From Algoriphagus ratkowskyi (lineage in GTDB: Bacteria; Bacteroidota; Bacteroidia; Cytophagales; Cyclobacteriaceae), in NCBI RefSeq assembly GCF_002150505.1, contig NZ_MSSV01000015.1, positions 1-64,000 of the forward strand: 64,000 nt of DNA, written 5' to 3'. The translations under genes and the position numbers were made by a program. Under the pieces are notes generated by a model. It was not told the DNA's origin. It made no database searches and worked only from the letters and a program-made list of their open reading frames with translations. Shown here piece after piece: positions 19,420-28,718 of the stretch; within the stretch, counting starts at the first letter, position 1, and the number at the start of each line of letters is the position of its first letter.

Positions 19420-20421
19420 TTATGAATTTGATGTTTCTATTTCACAAAGAACGGGAAAATGGTCCGAAGCTTTTTTTAGAGAATCGCTTATTGACTGAAT
19501 TATAGGGTTGCTTTTTTCTGAATACGGGTTCCATACAGTACCATTCAATACTTTTAATCTTTGGCTAGCTAGTATGTGGTCTATTAGCACATTGATCTTA
19601 TCTCCAGTAATTCTATCCGTGTATCTACTGGAGTTTGGCGTGTAGCCATAGCTGTTGAGTTTTGGTTTAGGTAGAACTGCTTTCAATACATAATCTGGTT
19701 TCCAAAGATCACCCAGTAGAATTTCAACTGCACTTTTCGAGAATTTATTTTCATAGAAGTCCAGTTCAAATCCGTCATTGATATCACCCATGACCATGAC
19801 TTGTTGGTTTTTTTCCAGATACTCATCACATCGCTCCCGTATTGACATGCATTCTGCGAATAATTTGAGCCGATCTCTAGCAGATATCTGTTCAAATCGA
19901 GCATAATCAACCATATCAAAAATCCCTTTGGATTTGGTGTGGGCTATAATAACGCGTGTGATCATCTTATCGTCCAGACCTAAGATACTCAGTTCAAGCG
20001 GAGGACGATAGTGTCTGTATTGCTCTTTTATCAGTCGATTGGTGGTGTCTTGTAGGAACGGTTGATCAAATCGCTTTCCTTCCTTAGTCTCAGGAGTAAA
20101 AAGAACGTTAACCTTGTCGGGTTTGTAAATCGCACATAGTTCCTGCTGACCAGCAGATGGAAAACCGTGAATTCCCTTATAGTTTGACCCTGAAATAAAA
20201 GCTTGAGTCCAGACTTCCATTTGCTCAGAAGCAGTTTTTGAGCCGTCCACCAGCGTGTTTGGGCCTTCTGCTATTCCTAAGAAATCTGGATTCATTGCTG
20301 AGATCACCTCGGCTAGCTGTTGACTCCTGCTAAGTTCCTTTCCAGTCATTTTTGGATTTCCTTCGGTGTCAAAAAGATCCCTCATCCACGCTACATTGTA
20401 AACTCCAATTTTTAGTATCAT
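19420..20421 (-). CDS. Endonuclease/exonuclease/phosphatase-family hydrolase
   Basis: A 333-residue metal-dependent hydrolase of the EEP fold. Landmarks are the first strand IGVYNVAWMRD, the metal-binding Glu in GIAEGPN, the acidic-Asn core MVMGDINDG, a long C-terminal region IDHILASQ, and the catalytic Asp-His pair ASDHFPVL. There is no signal peptide. EEP members act on DNA, phospholipids or phosphoinositides; nothing here decides the substrate. It is followed 6 bp later by the DUF4287/DUF5655 gene. Confidence 0.85.
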   Translation of the reverse strand: MILKIGVYNVAWMRDLFDTEGNPKMTGKELSRSQQLAEVISAMNPDFLGIAEGPNTLVDGSKTASEQMEVWTQAFISGSNYKGIHGFPSAGQQELCAIYKPDKVNVLFTPETKEGKRFDQPFLQDTTNRLIKEQYRHYRPPLELSILGLDDKMITRVIIAHTKSKGIFDMVDYARFEQISARDRLKLFAECMSIRERCDEYLEKNQQVMVMGDINDGFELDFYENKFSKSAVEILLGDLWKPDYVLKAVLPKPKLNSYGYTPNSSRYTDRITGDKINVLIDHILASQRLKVLNGTVWNPYSEKSNPIIQSISDSLKKASDHFPVLCEIETSNS

Positions 20422-20498
20422 AAAAATATAACTTAGGTTAAAAATTTACCTCAAGATACATTTTTATAGATATATATGTGATTACCGAATTATTGTAT

Positions 20499-21644
20499 TT
20501 AGACTTTGATGTATATTTTTCTCTTGTCCATCCATAGTCCAATGAGCCAAATGATCATCATATAACTACTGGCAAAGAGGAACGAAGCCATTTTTGGAGA
20601 AAGCCAACTCGTGTAGAAATTTTGATAGATGAAACCTTTAATTGTCGTATCTCCAATTGGAATCATGGATAAAAGAGTGACCACTAGACCAGACAAAACA
20701 TAAAGAATAAGCGGATTTCTCCCGAAAACTTCAAAGAAATAGGTCCAATCTCTCCAGTTTTTGATCTCTATCACAGCAACAAGAAGTGCAAGAAGGAACA
20801 GGTCAATCCCAGTGGTTAGCAGTACATAGGAGCTTGTCCAGATTTTTTTATTTATAGGGAAAAATATGTGCCAGGCATAACACACTACAATAAGTACTAA
20901 TCCAATGGCAATTAATTTCTTTACAGCATCCATGGTGTTTCCTAATTTCTGGATCATTTTCCCAGCGAGATAGCCTGCAATTACATTAACGATTCCTGGC
21001 AACGTACTCAAGATTCCTTCTGGGTCAAAAGGGATTCCTTCTCCGCCGTACATTCTTTCGGGACCTATAAGGGCCAAGTCAAGTTTGATAGCAGCATTTC
21101 CTGTCAGGCTGTAGGGATCGCCAGCGTCACCGAAGAAATACATGATAGCCCAATAGCCCAGCAGAGCGATGGTACTGAATATCCAGCCAAATTTGATGCC
21201 TCCATAATACAGAACGATTGATGCAAAGAAGTAGCAAAGCGCTATTCTCTGTAATACACCAAAAAGACGAACTTCAGTCAAATCAATAAAACTGATAGCA
21301 CCAGTAGCGGAAATGTCATAAAATGGGAAAGCATTAAGTAACCAACCGATCAGAAATATCAGAACAGTTCTCTTTCCAACCTTTTTGAAAAACTCACTGC
21401 TAGGCATTTGTTGAAGCTTTTTCATGGAAAAGCTCATCGCATTACCGACTACAAAAAGAAATGTGGGGAAAACCAAGTCAGTAGGCGTGAATCCATGCCA
21501 AGATGCGTGAGCTAGCGGCGCGAACAAATTGCTCCAGTCGCCCGCTGTGTTGACTACGATCATAAATGCAATGGTCAACCCACGTAGTACGTCTAGTGCC
21601 AGGTATCTATTACTTACACCTGGTGAGATAAAATTTTGGTTCAT
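20499..21644 (-). CDS. HGSNAT/NagX-like membrane acyltransferase
   Basis: A 381-residue integral membrane protein of COG4299, related to heparan-alpha-glucosaminide N-acetyltransferase. The signature near the N terminus is RYLALDVLRGLTIAFMI followed by HASWHGFTPTDLVFP, which carries the conserved His of the first extracytoplasmic loop; about ten further hydrophobic helices follow. In Bacteroidota such genes often accompany amino-sugar or cell-wall recycling genes, but no such gene is adjacent here, so acetylation of an amino sugar is inference. Confidence 0.85.
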   Translation of the reverse strand: MNQNFISPGVSNRYLALDVLRGLTIAFMIVVNTAGDWSNLFAPLAHASWHGFTPTDLVFPTFLFVVGNAMSFSMKKLQQMPSSEFFKKVGKRTVLIFLIGWLLNAFPFYDISATGAISFIDLTEVRLFGVLQRIALCYFFASIVLYYGGIKFGWIFSTIALLGYWAIMYFFGDAGDPYSLTGNAAIKLDLALIGPERMYGGEGIPFDPEGILSTLPGIVNVIAGYLAGKMIQKLGNTMDAVKKLIAIGLVLIVVCYAWHIFFPINKKIWTSSYVLLTTGIDLFLLALLVAVIEIKNWRDWTYFFEVFGRNPLILYVLSGLVVTLLSMIPIGDTTIKGFIYQNFYTSWLSPKMASFLFASSYMMIIWLIGLWMDKRKIYIKV

Positions 21645-21760
21645 TTTAAAGATTGGGAATGGTTGATAAAAGGTGGGGTTTTTCTGTTGGGTTAAGATAA
21701 AATATTATCTTGTTCTTTACTTGAAAACCTTCATTATATCAATTCAAAACTCCAAACTAC

Positions 21761-22642
21761 ATGAAAAATATTTCGATAGATAACTTAAGAGTAGGCAGGA
21801 CAATTTCCTTAAAAGAGATACCAACAGCAATTGATTTAGAGTCTTCGGAAAAAAAGAAGGAGAAGGAACTCAATAAATTGAGAGAAAAACTAAGCGAGCA
21901 TCAGGATATCATGTATGCTCATAATAAGTACGCTGTGCTAATCTGTTTGCAGGGAATGGACACGGCAGGGAAAGATAGTTTGATACGTGAAGTCTTCAAG
22001 GAGTTTAATCCTCGTGGGGTTGTAGTCCATAGCTTCAAAACGCCTTCAACACTAGAGCTTCAACATGATTACCTGTGGCGCCATGTTGTAGCCTTGCCTC
22101 AGCGAGGGAAATATGGTGTATTCAATCGCACTCATTATGAAAATGTTCTTGTGACACGCGTCCATCCTGAATATATTTTAGGAGAAAATATCCCAGGAAT
22201 CAATTCAACAGATGATATAACTGATGAGTTTTGGGAGAAACGTTTTGAACAGATCAACAACTTCGAGAAGCAGATTTCTGATAATGGAACGATCATCCTA
22301 AAATTCTATTTGCATCTCGGTAAGGAGGAGCAAAGACAGCGACTATTACGACGACTTAATAAAGCCAAACACAATTGGAAGTTTTCTCCAGGAGATCTGA
22401 AGGAGCGAGAAAGATGGGATGACTACCAGAAGTGCTATGAGGAGGCAATTAATAAGACCTCCAAGCCTCATGCGCCATGGTTTATAATTCCCTCAGACAA
22501 CAAAGAAACTGCTCGTGTGTTAGTTGCAAAAGCAATTTTAGAACAGATGGAAAAACTCACGGATATCCAAGAGCCAGAACTTGACGCTAAAGTTTATCAG
22601 AATATTGAAATGTATAAGGAGATTCTTTCCAAAGAGAAATAA
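21761..22642 (+). CDS. Polyphosphate kinase 2 family (polyphosphate:nucleotide phosphotransferase)
   Basis: A 293-residue single-domain PPK2. Walker A is GMDTAGKDSL near residue 67, followed by FNPRGVVVHSFKTPS, the Walker B/lid segment FNRTHYENVLVTRVHPE, and the catalytic basic lid YLHLGKEEQRQRLLRRL. Size and motifs fit the one-domain class found in Cytophaga relatives, which use polyphosphate to phosphorylate AMP and/or ADP; which nucleotide is used cannot be read here. With ppk1 and ppx it is the third polyphosphate gene in the window. It is divergent from the HGSNAT-like gene. Confidence 0.93.
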   Translation: MKNISIDNLRVGRTISLKEIPTAIDLESSEKKKEKELNKLREKLSEHQDIMYAHNKYAVLICLQGMDTAGKDSLIREVFKEFNPRGVVVHSFKTPSTLELQHDYLWRHVVALPQRGKYGVFNRTHYENVLVTRVHPEYILGENIPGINSTDDITDEFWEKRFEQINNFEKQISDNGTIILKFYLHLGKEEQRQRLLRRLNKAKHNWKFSPGDLKERERWDDYQKCYEEAINKTSKPHAPWFIIPSDNKETARVLVAKAILEQMEKLTDIQEPELDAKVYQNIEMYKEILSKEK

Positions 22643-22762
22643 TGCTTTTTGAATAAGGTTTTTTGTAAAAAAAATTTAAGAATATTTTTGAATAGTGTTG
22701 AGTTTTCTTAGCTTCATATGCCGTTAATCGGTTGATTTTTAACTAATTAAATTTTTATAGCT

Positions 22763-24178
22763 ATGAAAAAGATATTTTTCCCTCTGTTATTGTGTTTGAT
22801 TCTGATTTCTTGTAAAAGAAACCAGATTTCTAAAAATACAAATTATCAAAATTCTCAAATTGAAGATCCCCTAAATCCAATGGGGATAAATTCAGCAGAC
22901 TTGATACCCGGTTCATATCTGTTTTTTCTTGATGAAGAGCAGTTCCAACCGATTATAGGTGAAAATTTTGATTTTGTAAAACAAGATTTTAATAAAGAAC
23001 AGATAAAGAAGAAAAAACAGGATATACTCAATGCAGTTCAAGATTACTTTCCTTTTAAAGTGACTGAAGATAATGTGTTTGTTATAAGTTTTTCAGCAAT
23101 ATCAATCGAAAATATTACCACACATCAAGCACTTGAATTTTTGAATAATCCTATTGTAGTAAGTGCGCAAAAGAACTTCACCTTCCAAAATATTAGGGCT
23201 ACAATGCAAGGAAACCCAGTAGATCAAAATATTCGGGCAAAAATGCAAGAATGGCAATATGATTCAACCACTCATTTAAGTACAAATGTCAAATATGTGA
23301 ATCCTAATGGCGAGGTAGGAAATTTGAACTCGAAAATCTGGATAGTGGACTCAGGCATAGATGGAGGACATCAGGATCTAAAAAACCAAATTAATAAATC
23401 TTTATCAGTATCATTTGTTCCGGGTGAATCGAACGCTTTGGAAGATGAAATAGGTCACGGAACTCATTGTGCCGGTATTGCAGCTGGTCTAGCTCATAAT
23501 AATTCAGATGCCAACATGCTAGGCATGAATGGAGTATCACCTGGTGCTCCACTTGTTTCCATCAAAGTGATAAATAAGCTTGGATTTGGAAATTGGCAAA
23601 AGGTCATGAAGGCCATGGAATACATAGTAGAATATGCTCAACCTTTCGATATTATTAATTTAAGTATTGGTGCTTTCTTTACTAATACTAGTAATCCCGG
23701 AAACGATTGCAAAATTGCAGGGAATAATTCTCCTAGAAATAAACTTTTAATAAGTATTTATAATTTGGCCCAGGCTGAAAAATACGTAGTTATGGCTGCT
23801 GGAAACGAGGCGAAGAATTCAAATAATTTTTATCCTGGATGTTTTGATTTAATCTCTAACCCATATTTAATTACTGTAGGATCGATAAAAACTACGTTTG
23901 ACTTTACAACATCAACCTACTCAATGCCTGTTTATTCGGATTTCTCTACGTATATAAAGCCTTCTATTGATTTTGTAGCGCCCGGAGAAATAGTATTTTC
24001 TACTTATAAAGGAAATTTGTATGCTGTATTAAGTGGAACATCTATGTCCGCAGCAATGGTTTCTGGGATCATCCATGCATCAGGAGGAGCACCCACAACA
24101 ACTAACGCACAAATTGTTTATGGATTAACTGCGAATAATGACTTTTCATCTAAGTATCCAATTGCTAAAGTCCAATAA
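22763..24178 (+). CDS. Subtilisin-like (S8) serine protease lipoprotein
   Basis: A 471-residue protein. The signal peptide ends LLCLILISC, with lipidation at the Cys. An inhibitor_I9-like propeptide covers about residues 45-145, then the S8 catalytic domain. Its triad is visible: Asp196 in IVDSGIDGGH, His232 in GHGTHCAGI, Ser427 in SGTSMSAAM, with the oxyanion Asn in MAAGNEAKNS. The lipoprotein signal implies an envelope-anchored protease. No type-9 secretion C-terminal domain follows the catalytic Ser, unlike many secreted Bacteroidota proteases. Its terminator lies inside the end of the convergent cyclase gene. Confidence 0.93.
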   Translation: MKKIFFPLLLCLILISCKRNQISKNTNYQNSQIEDPLNPMGINSADLIPGSYLFFLDEEQFQPIIGENFDFVKQDFNKEQIKKKKQDILNAVQDYFPFKVTEDNVFVISFSAISIENITTHQALEFLNNPIVVSAQKNFTFQNIRATMQGNPVDQNIRAKMQEWQYDSTTHLSTNVKYVNPNGEVGNLNSKIWIVDSGIDGGHQDLKNQINKSLSVSFVPGESNALEDEIGHGTHCAGIAAGLAHNNSDANMLGMNGVSPGAPLVSIKVINKLGFGNWQKVMKAMEYIVEYAQPFDIINLSIGAFFTNTSNPGNDCKIAGNNSPRNKLLISIYNLAQAEKYVVMAAGNEAKNSNNFYPGCFDLISNPYLITVGSIKTTFDFTTSTYSMPVYSDFSTYIKPSIDFVAPGEIVFSTYKGNLYAVLSGTSMSAAMVSGIIHASGGAPTTTNAQIVYGLTANNDFSSKYPIAKVQ

Positions 24179-24196
24179 TTTCGAATTGTCTGGTTT

Positions 24197-24243
24197 TCAA
24201 TTAGCGGCTTCGATTCAAAGAAGTCGCTAATTGATTTTCTTTT
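24197..24243 (+). terminator. Terminator of the S8 protease gene, inside the convergent gene's 3' end
   Basis: A stem TCAATTAGCG (24197-24206) pairs with CGCTAATTGA (24225-24234), with an inner CTTC/GAAG extension, and is followed by TTTTCTTTTT. It begins 18 bases after the protease stop. It covers the stop and last codons of the cyclase-TPR gene, so the sequence codes on one strand and terminates on the other. Confidence 0.85.
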
Positions 24244-26399
24244 TCAATTTCTTGCTGAACTAGTGAAATAATTTCTTCAAAAGTGGGGTCATCCTTAAGT
24301 ATATAAAATATGGGATTTTGTGTAACAAAAAATAAATCTCTCCAGCCATAATCAAAGGCATCCCGAAGATATCTCAAAGCCTCTTGATTTTGTTTTTTTA
24401 TTGCCATAGCTGCTGCAAGATCCAGTCTAATGTTGTAATCATCATTATTTTCTGAAATAGCTTTCTCCCGGATTTCAATCGCTTTCTTTAATAAGCTATC
24501 CGCTATTATTTTATCTCCCTTGTTTAATAATAGGAAAGAGTAATTTATTGGAACCACATAATATAAATCCTCTTCAAAATCGGAGTGTTCTAAGATCGAC
24601 TTTTTATAGTATTGTTCTGCTTCTGGGTATTTTTTTGAGAAAAAAGAAATGAAACCTGCAGATTCAAAATTTTTATAATTAGGTTCTTGGGTAAGAGTTT
24701 TTGGAATTAATTCATTTGCATCCTTTATCTTATCATTCGAAATAAATACTGTCGCAATTAGGCTATAAGTGTCAGGATCTTCAGCTAAGGAAATTGACTT
24801 ATTAAGCCAGTTTAATGCCTCTTTCGGCTGATTAAATATTCTATAGATCCAACCTGCAATTTGGTATGGTTTATAATTAATAGGGTTTAAACTGGAAGAC
24901 TTTTTTTGCCCAATTAAAGATTCACTTAGGTTTCCCATTGAGAAGTTAATCGTAGCTAAATTACCTATTGCCGGACTATAATTAGGGTTAGAGGATAAAG
25001 CTGTTTCATATGACCTTTTGGCATTATTAATCTGGCCTAAATTATAGTAGATATTCCCTCTGCACTTATATAGTTCAGCATTGTTTGGGTCAATTTGCAA
25101 ACCAATTTCACTAACTTCTAAACTTGACTCGTACCAAGATTGATCTTCACTTAAACTAGGGAATTGGGCATATGAATTTGCTAAACCTGCATAAGCCAGA
25201 GTGAAATTTGGATCTATTTCTATAGCCTTTTTATAATATTCTGCAGCAATTTTCATGTCTGCCAATGTATATTTTGCATAATGATCTTTCGCCTTTAAAT
25301 ACCATTCATAAGCTTCTGGGCTAGATGTAATTACCTTCCCAATTTCTGCCTCTTCTTTGGCTGTCAAAGAAATGCCTAATACCCTGGAGATTTCCTTTGC
25401 AATTTCACTTTGGATTGTCAATAAATCTTTCCCATTTCTAGTAAAAGATTCTGTCCATAGATTTTTATTTTTTTCACTATCAATTAGCTGAACATCTACT
25501 TTGGTCATTTCTCCAAGGTATTGAATGGATCCGCGAAGAATTGTAGAAACCTTGAGAACTTTGGCTATTGAGTCTATATTGATATTACCTAGGGTAAAAT
25601 AGCTTACAGTTGAGTAGGAAATGACCTTGATATCGTTGATTTCTGATAATTGGTCTATTATTTCTTCAGTGACATCTTTAGAATATGTGTCTTGCCCTTC
25701 TATAACACCTATAGTTTCAAAAGGCAACACCGCCACCGATTTGTCCTTTTCCCAGGTGTACCCATTCCAAACAAGAGAATAGATTAACAAAATTGACAGA
25801 AGTATTGCAACACTTAATGCAACCCAAAATTTCCAAGGCTCCTTCTCTTGAAATTTAATTGTGCTGATCATTTCCTTGCGTTTTGGTACCGCAAGGGGGT
25901 GATTACTTAGAGCATATATGTCTAATTCTTTAGCTACATTTTTTAGTCGGAATGAGCCTAAACTGACGTATTCGAAGTGGGAATATGGCTTGATTTGTTC
26001 TAGTACTTTGGATGAAAAAAGTATACATGATGGTACTCCTATACTTTGAACTCGTGAAGCTATGTTCACTGCGTCACCAAATACATCGCCATGATCCAAG
26101 ATAATTCCGCCGCAATGAAGACCAATCCTAAGCTTGAGTTCATTTGTTTTAAGCCACTCTTTTTGAATTTCAAAACTAGCATTTAAAGCTTCCTCGGCTG
26201 TTTCGAAAGTAGCCAGTATTCCATCCCCGAGTTCTTTGATGACTAATCCATGATAAGCAGTTAACACTTTCTTATGAAGCTCAAGATTCTGCTTCATCAG
26301 TTCAAATGCTTGATCCTCATCTCTACCCATCAATAACGTATATCCGACTATGTCAGAGAAAAAGACAATTGATTGCTTACGATTTAGATCGTGATTCAT
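24201..26399 (-). CDS. Class III nucleotidyl cyclase with TPR domain
   Basis: A 732-residue receptor-like cyclase. Residues 1-170 form the class III catalytic domain. Metal-binding Asp residues occur in FFSDIVGYT and KELGDGILATF, and the transition-state Asn and Arg in GDAVNIASRVQ, so it appears active. One transmembrane helix (FWVALSVAILLSILLIYSLV) follows near residue 200, then a TolB/FlgO-like segment (VAVLPFETIG) and about eight TPR units (residues 360-690). The layout puts the cyclase in the cytoplasm and TPRs in the periplasm. Whether it makes cAMP or cGMP cannot be decided here. No adjacent CRP-type regulator is visible. Confidence 0.88.
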   Translation of the reverse strand: MNHDLNRKQSIVFFSDIVGYTLLMGRDEDQAFELMKQNLELHKKVLTAYHGLVIKELGDGILATFETAEEALNASFEIQKEWLKTNELKLRIGLHCGGIILDHGDVFGDAVNIASRVQSIGVPSCILFSSKVLEQIKPYSHFEYVSLGSFRLKNVAKELDIYALSNHPLAVPKRKEMISTIKFQEKEPWKFWVALSVAILLSILLIYSLVWNGYTWEKDKSVAVLPFETIGVIEGQDTYSKDVTEEIIDQLSEINDIKVISYSTVSYFTLGNINIDSIAKVLKVSTILRGSIQYLGEMTKVDVQLIDSEKNKNLWTESFTRNGKDLLTIQSEIAKEISRVLGISLTAKEEAEIGKVITSSPEAYEWYLKAKDHYAKYTLADMKIAAEYYKKAIEIDPNFTLAYAGLANSYAQFPSLSEDQSWYESSLEVSEIGLQIDPNNAELYKCRGNIYYNLGQINNAKRSYETALSSNPNYSPAIGNLATINFSMGNLSESLIGQKKSSSLNPINYKPYQIAGWIYRIFNQPKEALNWLNKSISLAEDPDTYSLIATVFISNDKIKDANELIPKTLTQEPNYKNFESAGFISFFSKKYPEAEQYYKKSILEHSDFEEDLYYVVPINYSFLLLNKGDKIIADSLLKKAIEIREKAISENNDDYNIRLDLAAAMAIKKQNQEALRYLRDAFDYGWRDLFFVTQNPIFYILKDDPTFEEIISLVQQEIEKENQLATSLNRSR

Positions 26400-26573
26400 G
26401 AAAAATTACAAAAAGTCGTTTTTGAAGTTCTTAACAAATGTCAGACATAGATTTAATCTAAGCATTTTTTAGGAACATACGAAATATGTAAAAGTAGTGT
26501 TGTGCTCTGATTTACAACGGATTAATTAGGGGTTAGATGAAATTTATAATTGTTAAAACTTGATTAGAGATAC

Positions 26574-28718
26574 CTATTTATTAAAAATCACCTCATCCAC
26601 AAATACCCATCCTTTGTCTCCTGGATTTTGATGCCACTTGGGTAAGTGAGGAACTGGAGTTACTGTGATTTTTAACTTTTCATAAGTTGTATTTGCTAAG
26701 GATAAGCTTATCAATTCTGATCTTGCAGAAGATGCCTGTAAGGGAATAGCAGGAGAAGCGCTGGCCAGATTACTCCACTTGCCATTTTCTAACCCTTGAA
26801 CAGATACTTTGGAAGGAGGGAAGATGTGTGCCGCTTCATTGTAAAGAAGGCTGACCGATAATTCCTTAGGATTGTTGGAATTTGCAAAACTCACTTCCAA
26901 CACCATAGGCTCATCCTGAAAACCCAGCCATTTTTGACCATGATTAGCTGCTTCTGCTTTCACCAAATCAAAAAGCGTGGCGACTCCAGAAGCCTTGTAC
27001 TTTGAATTTGGATCGTGGAGTAATGAGAATTCAGTTGGTGCAAGACCAGAGCGCATGAAAACTGATTCTGCTACTTTCGATCCTTTCCAGTCTGCAGCAA
27101 ATGCCTTAGCAAGTATCTTTCCAGTATTCTTTACAAAAATTGAATTGCTATATAGGGGGCTTGAAATACTGTCTGGAACTGTTCCATCCAATGTATAGCG
27201 AATCTCAACCGTCTTGATCGGATGAGAAATACTGAGCTCTAAGCTATCCTGATAGATCATCTTTTCCTGCGCGATGATCGGATTATTGAGATCATAGATG
27301 ATCCCTTTGCCGTCAAAGCCAAAGTCTATTTGAGTTTCAGGAAGTGATTTTTGAATGCTTATCTGATCTTGATTGCTCAATCCTGTTTGCCACAAATAAA
27401 GCTTTTTCAAAGACTTCATTTTAGCAATATTTTGGAGTGAAGCTTGGTCAATTGCATTGCCAGAAATGGCCAAAACTTCCAAGGTATTTAATTCGGAGAC
27501 TACTTTTATCTGCTCTGAATCTAAATCTGTAAAGTTCAATTGTAACTCTTCCAAATGTTTGAAGTCTTTCAGAAATTTAAAATCAACTCCAGTCAACGGC
27601 ATTTTATTTAAGCTAAATCTAACAATTTGATTCTTGACGTTTTTAAGGTCTGAGAGTGATTTGGGAGGAAAAGCAGAAATACCGAAATAGGAAACATCTA
27701 AAGCTGGCGACTCTGGAAATAGGGGAAGAATAGATCGAAATGAAGTGTTGAGTTCATTTATATCATCTGGATCAGCAGCTTTAAAGCTATAGATTTTATT
27801 TCCCTCAAACTTTACTGAAGCCAGTTGATATAACTCATTCTTTGCGGGTAGCGTAATAAGTTTCTGGTCAAAACTAGCCCCAGTTGCAACCCACTCACTT
27901 AAGATCAAAAGCTCTTCATCTGTAAGTTGAGCCTTGTTTTTGGGAGGCATGTGCTTTTTATCATCTTCTGGGAGATTTATTCGCTGGATCAGAAGTGATT
28001 TTTCAAAGTCTCCTGCAAGTACGAAGGCCCCGGATTTTCCACCTTTTTTCAAGCCTTCGATATGGTCCATTCTCAGCTCGCCTTTTATTTTGCCTTCCTT
28101 ATGACAGCTCAGGCATTTTGCCTGCAAAATAGGCTGAATCACATCACCGAAGATCTCGGCTTCTGCTAAAGGAATTAATTCAATGTCATTTGATTGGATA
28201 GGAGCCAAGAGGAAATCCTCTCCATGAGTCAAACCTGCTCCCCAATGTCCGGTAGCGATGATTGCTCCCGCTAACACGATGCTGGATAGGCGAATTACTT
28301 TTGCTTGCGCAGCTCTGAAAAAATAGAGAATCACACAGCCAGAGAAAACTATCAATCCTGCCCATTTATGCCAAGTCAGGATCTCTCCAGTGTATTCTTC
28401 CTGTGCCAAAATAAGACCTGCTAGCACAGTAATTCCTGCAAAATTACATCCTGCTAAAAAACTGATTTCACCTATTTCTCTAATCTCCGGTTTCTTGTCA
28501 ATTCCTGGAATCCAGAAAAACAGTAAACCCATTAGGAGTAGAACTATAGGAAAGTGAAGTAAGATAGGATGGCTTCTACCTAGGACCTGAATCCAAGCAG
28601 GGAGCACCAGAGAATCTCCCGCAAGGGTAATGATGAGTGTGAGACCTATCCACACAAAAAGAGTGCTTTCTAGAATAGATCTTATCGAAGATATTTTAAG
28701 CATAAAACTTTTAGGCAA
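26574..28718 (-). CDS. Mosaic membrane protein: DUF2231-like, cytochrome, LRR, CHB_HEX_C and discoidin-like domains
   Basis: A 714-residue mosaic. Residues 1-165 hold about four helices with a DUF2231-like motif HPILLHFPIVLLLMG. Residues 190-290 form a planctomycete-type cytochrome c domain (PSCyt1) with heme motif CLSCH and MPPKNKAQLTDEE. Residues 320-470 contain leucine-rich-like repeats (LEELQLNFTDL, LEVLAISGNAI, LKKLYLWQTGL). Residues 490-560 form a chitobiase/hexosaminidase C-terminal domain (IRYTLDGTVPDS), and the rest (to 714) resembles an F5/8-type C domain. It is the last gene of a three-gene operon, overlapping the DUF1501 gene by 8 bp. Confidence 0.8.
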   Translation of the reverse strand: MPKSFMLKISSIRSILESTLFVWIGLTLIITLAGDSLVLPAWIQVLGRSHPILLHFPIVLLLMGLLFFWIPGIDKKPEIREIGEISFLAGCNFAGITVLAGLILAQEEYTGEILTWHKWAGLIVFSGCVILYFFRAAQAKVIRLSSIVLAGAIIATGHWGAGLTHGEDFLLAPIQSNDIELIPLAEAEIFGDVIQPILQAKCLSCHKEGKIKGELRMDHIEGLKKGGKSGAFVLAGDFEKSLLIQRINLPEDDKKHMPPKNKAQLTDEELLILSEWVATGASFDQKLITLPAKNELYQLASVKFEGNKIYSFKAADPDDINELNTSFRSILPLFPESPALDVSYFGISAFPPKSLSDLKNVKNQIVRFSLNKMPLTGVDFKFLKDFKHLEELQLNFTDLDSEQIKVVSELNTLEVLAISGNAIDQASLQNIAKMKSLKKLYLWQTGLSNQDQISIQKSLPETQIDFGFDGKGIIYDLNNPIIAQEKMIYQDSLELSISHPIKTVEIRYTLDGTVPDSISSPLYSNSIFVKNTGKILAKAFAADWKGSKVAESVFMRSGLAPTEFSLLHDPNSKYKASGVATLFDLVKAEAANHGQKWLGFQDEPMVLEVSFANSNNPKELSVSLLYNEAAHIFPPSKVSVQGLENGKWSNLASASPAIPLQASSARSELISLSLANTTYEKLKITVTPVPHLPKWHQNPGDKGWVFVDEVIFNK

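Noticed and set aside
24201..26399. Degenerate or inactive cyclase domain
   Set aside because: Metal Asp residues and the Asn/Arg transition-state pair are all visible, so there is no reason to call it inactive.
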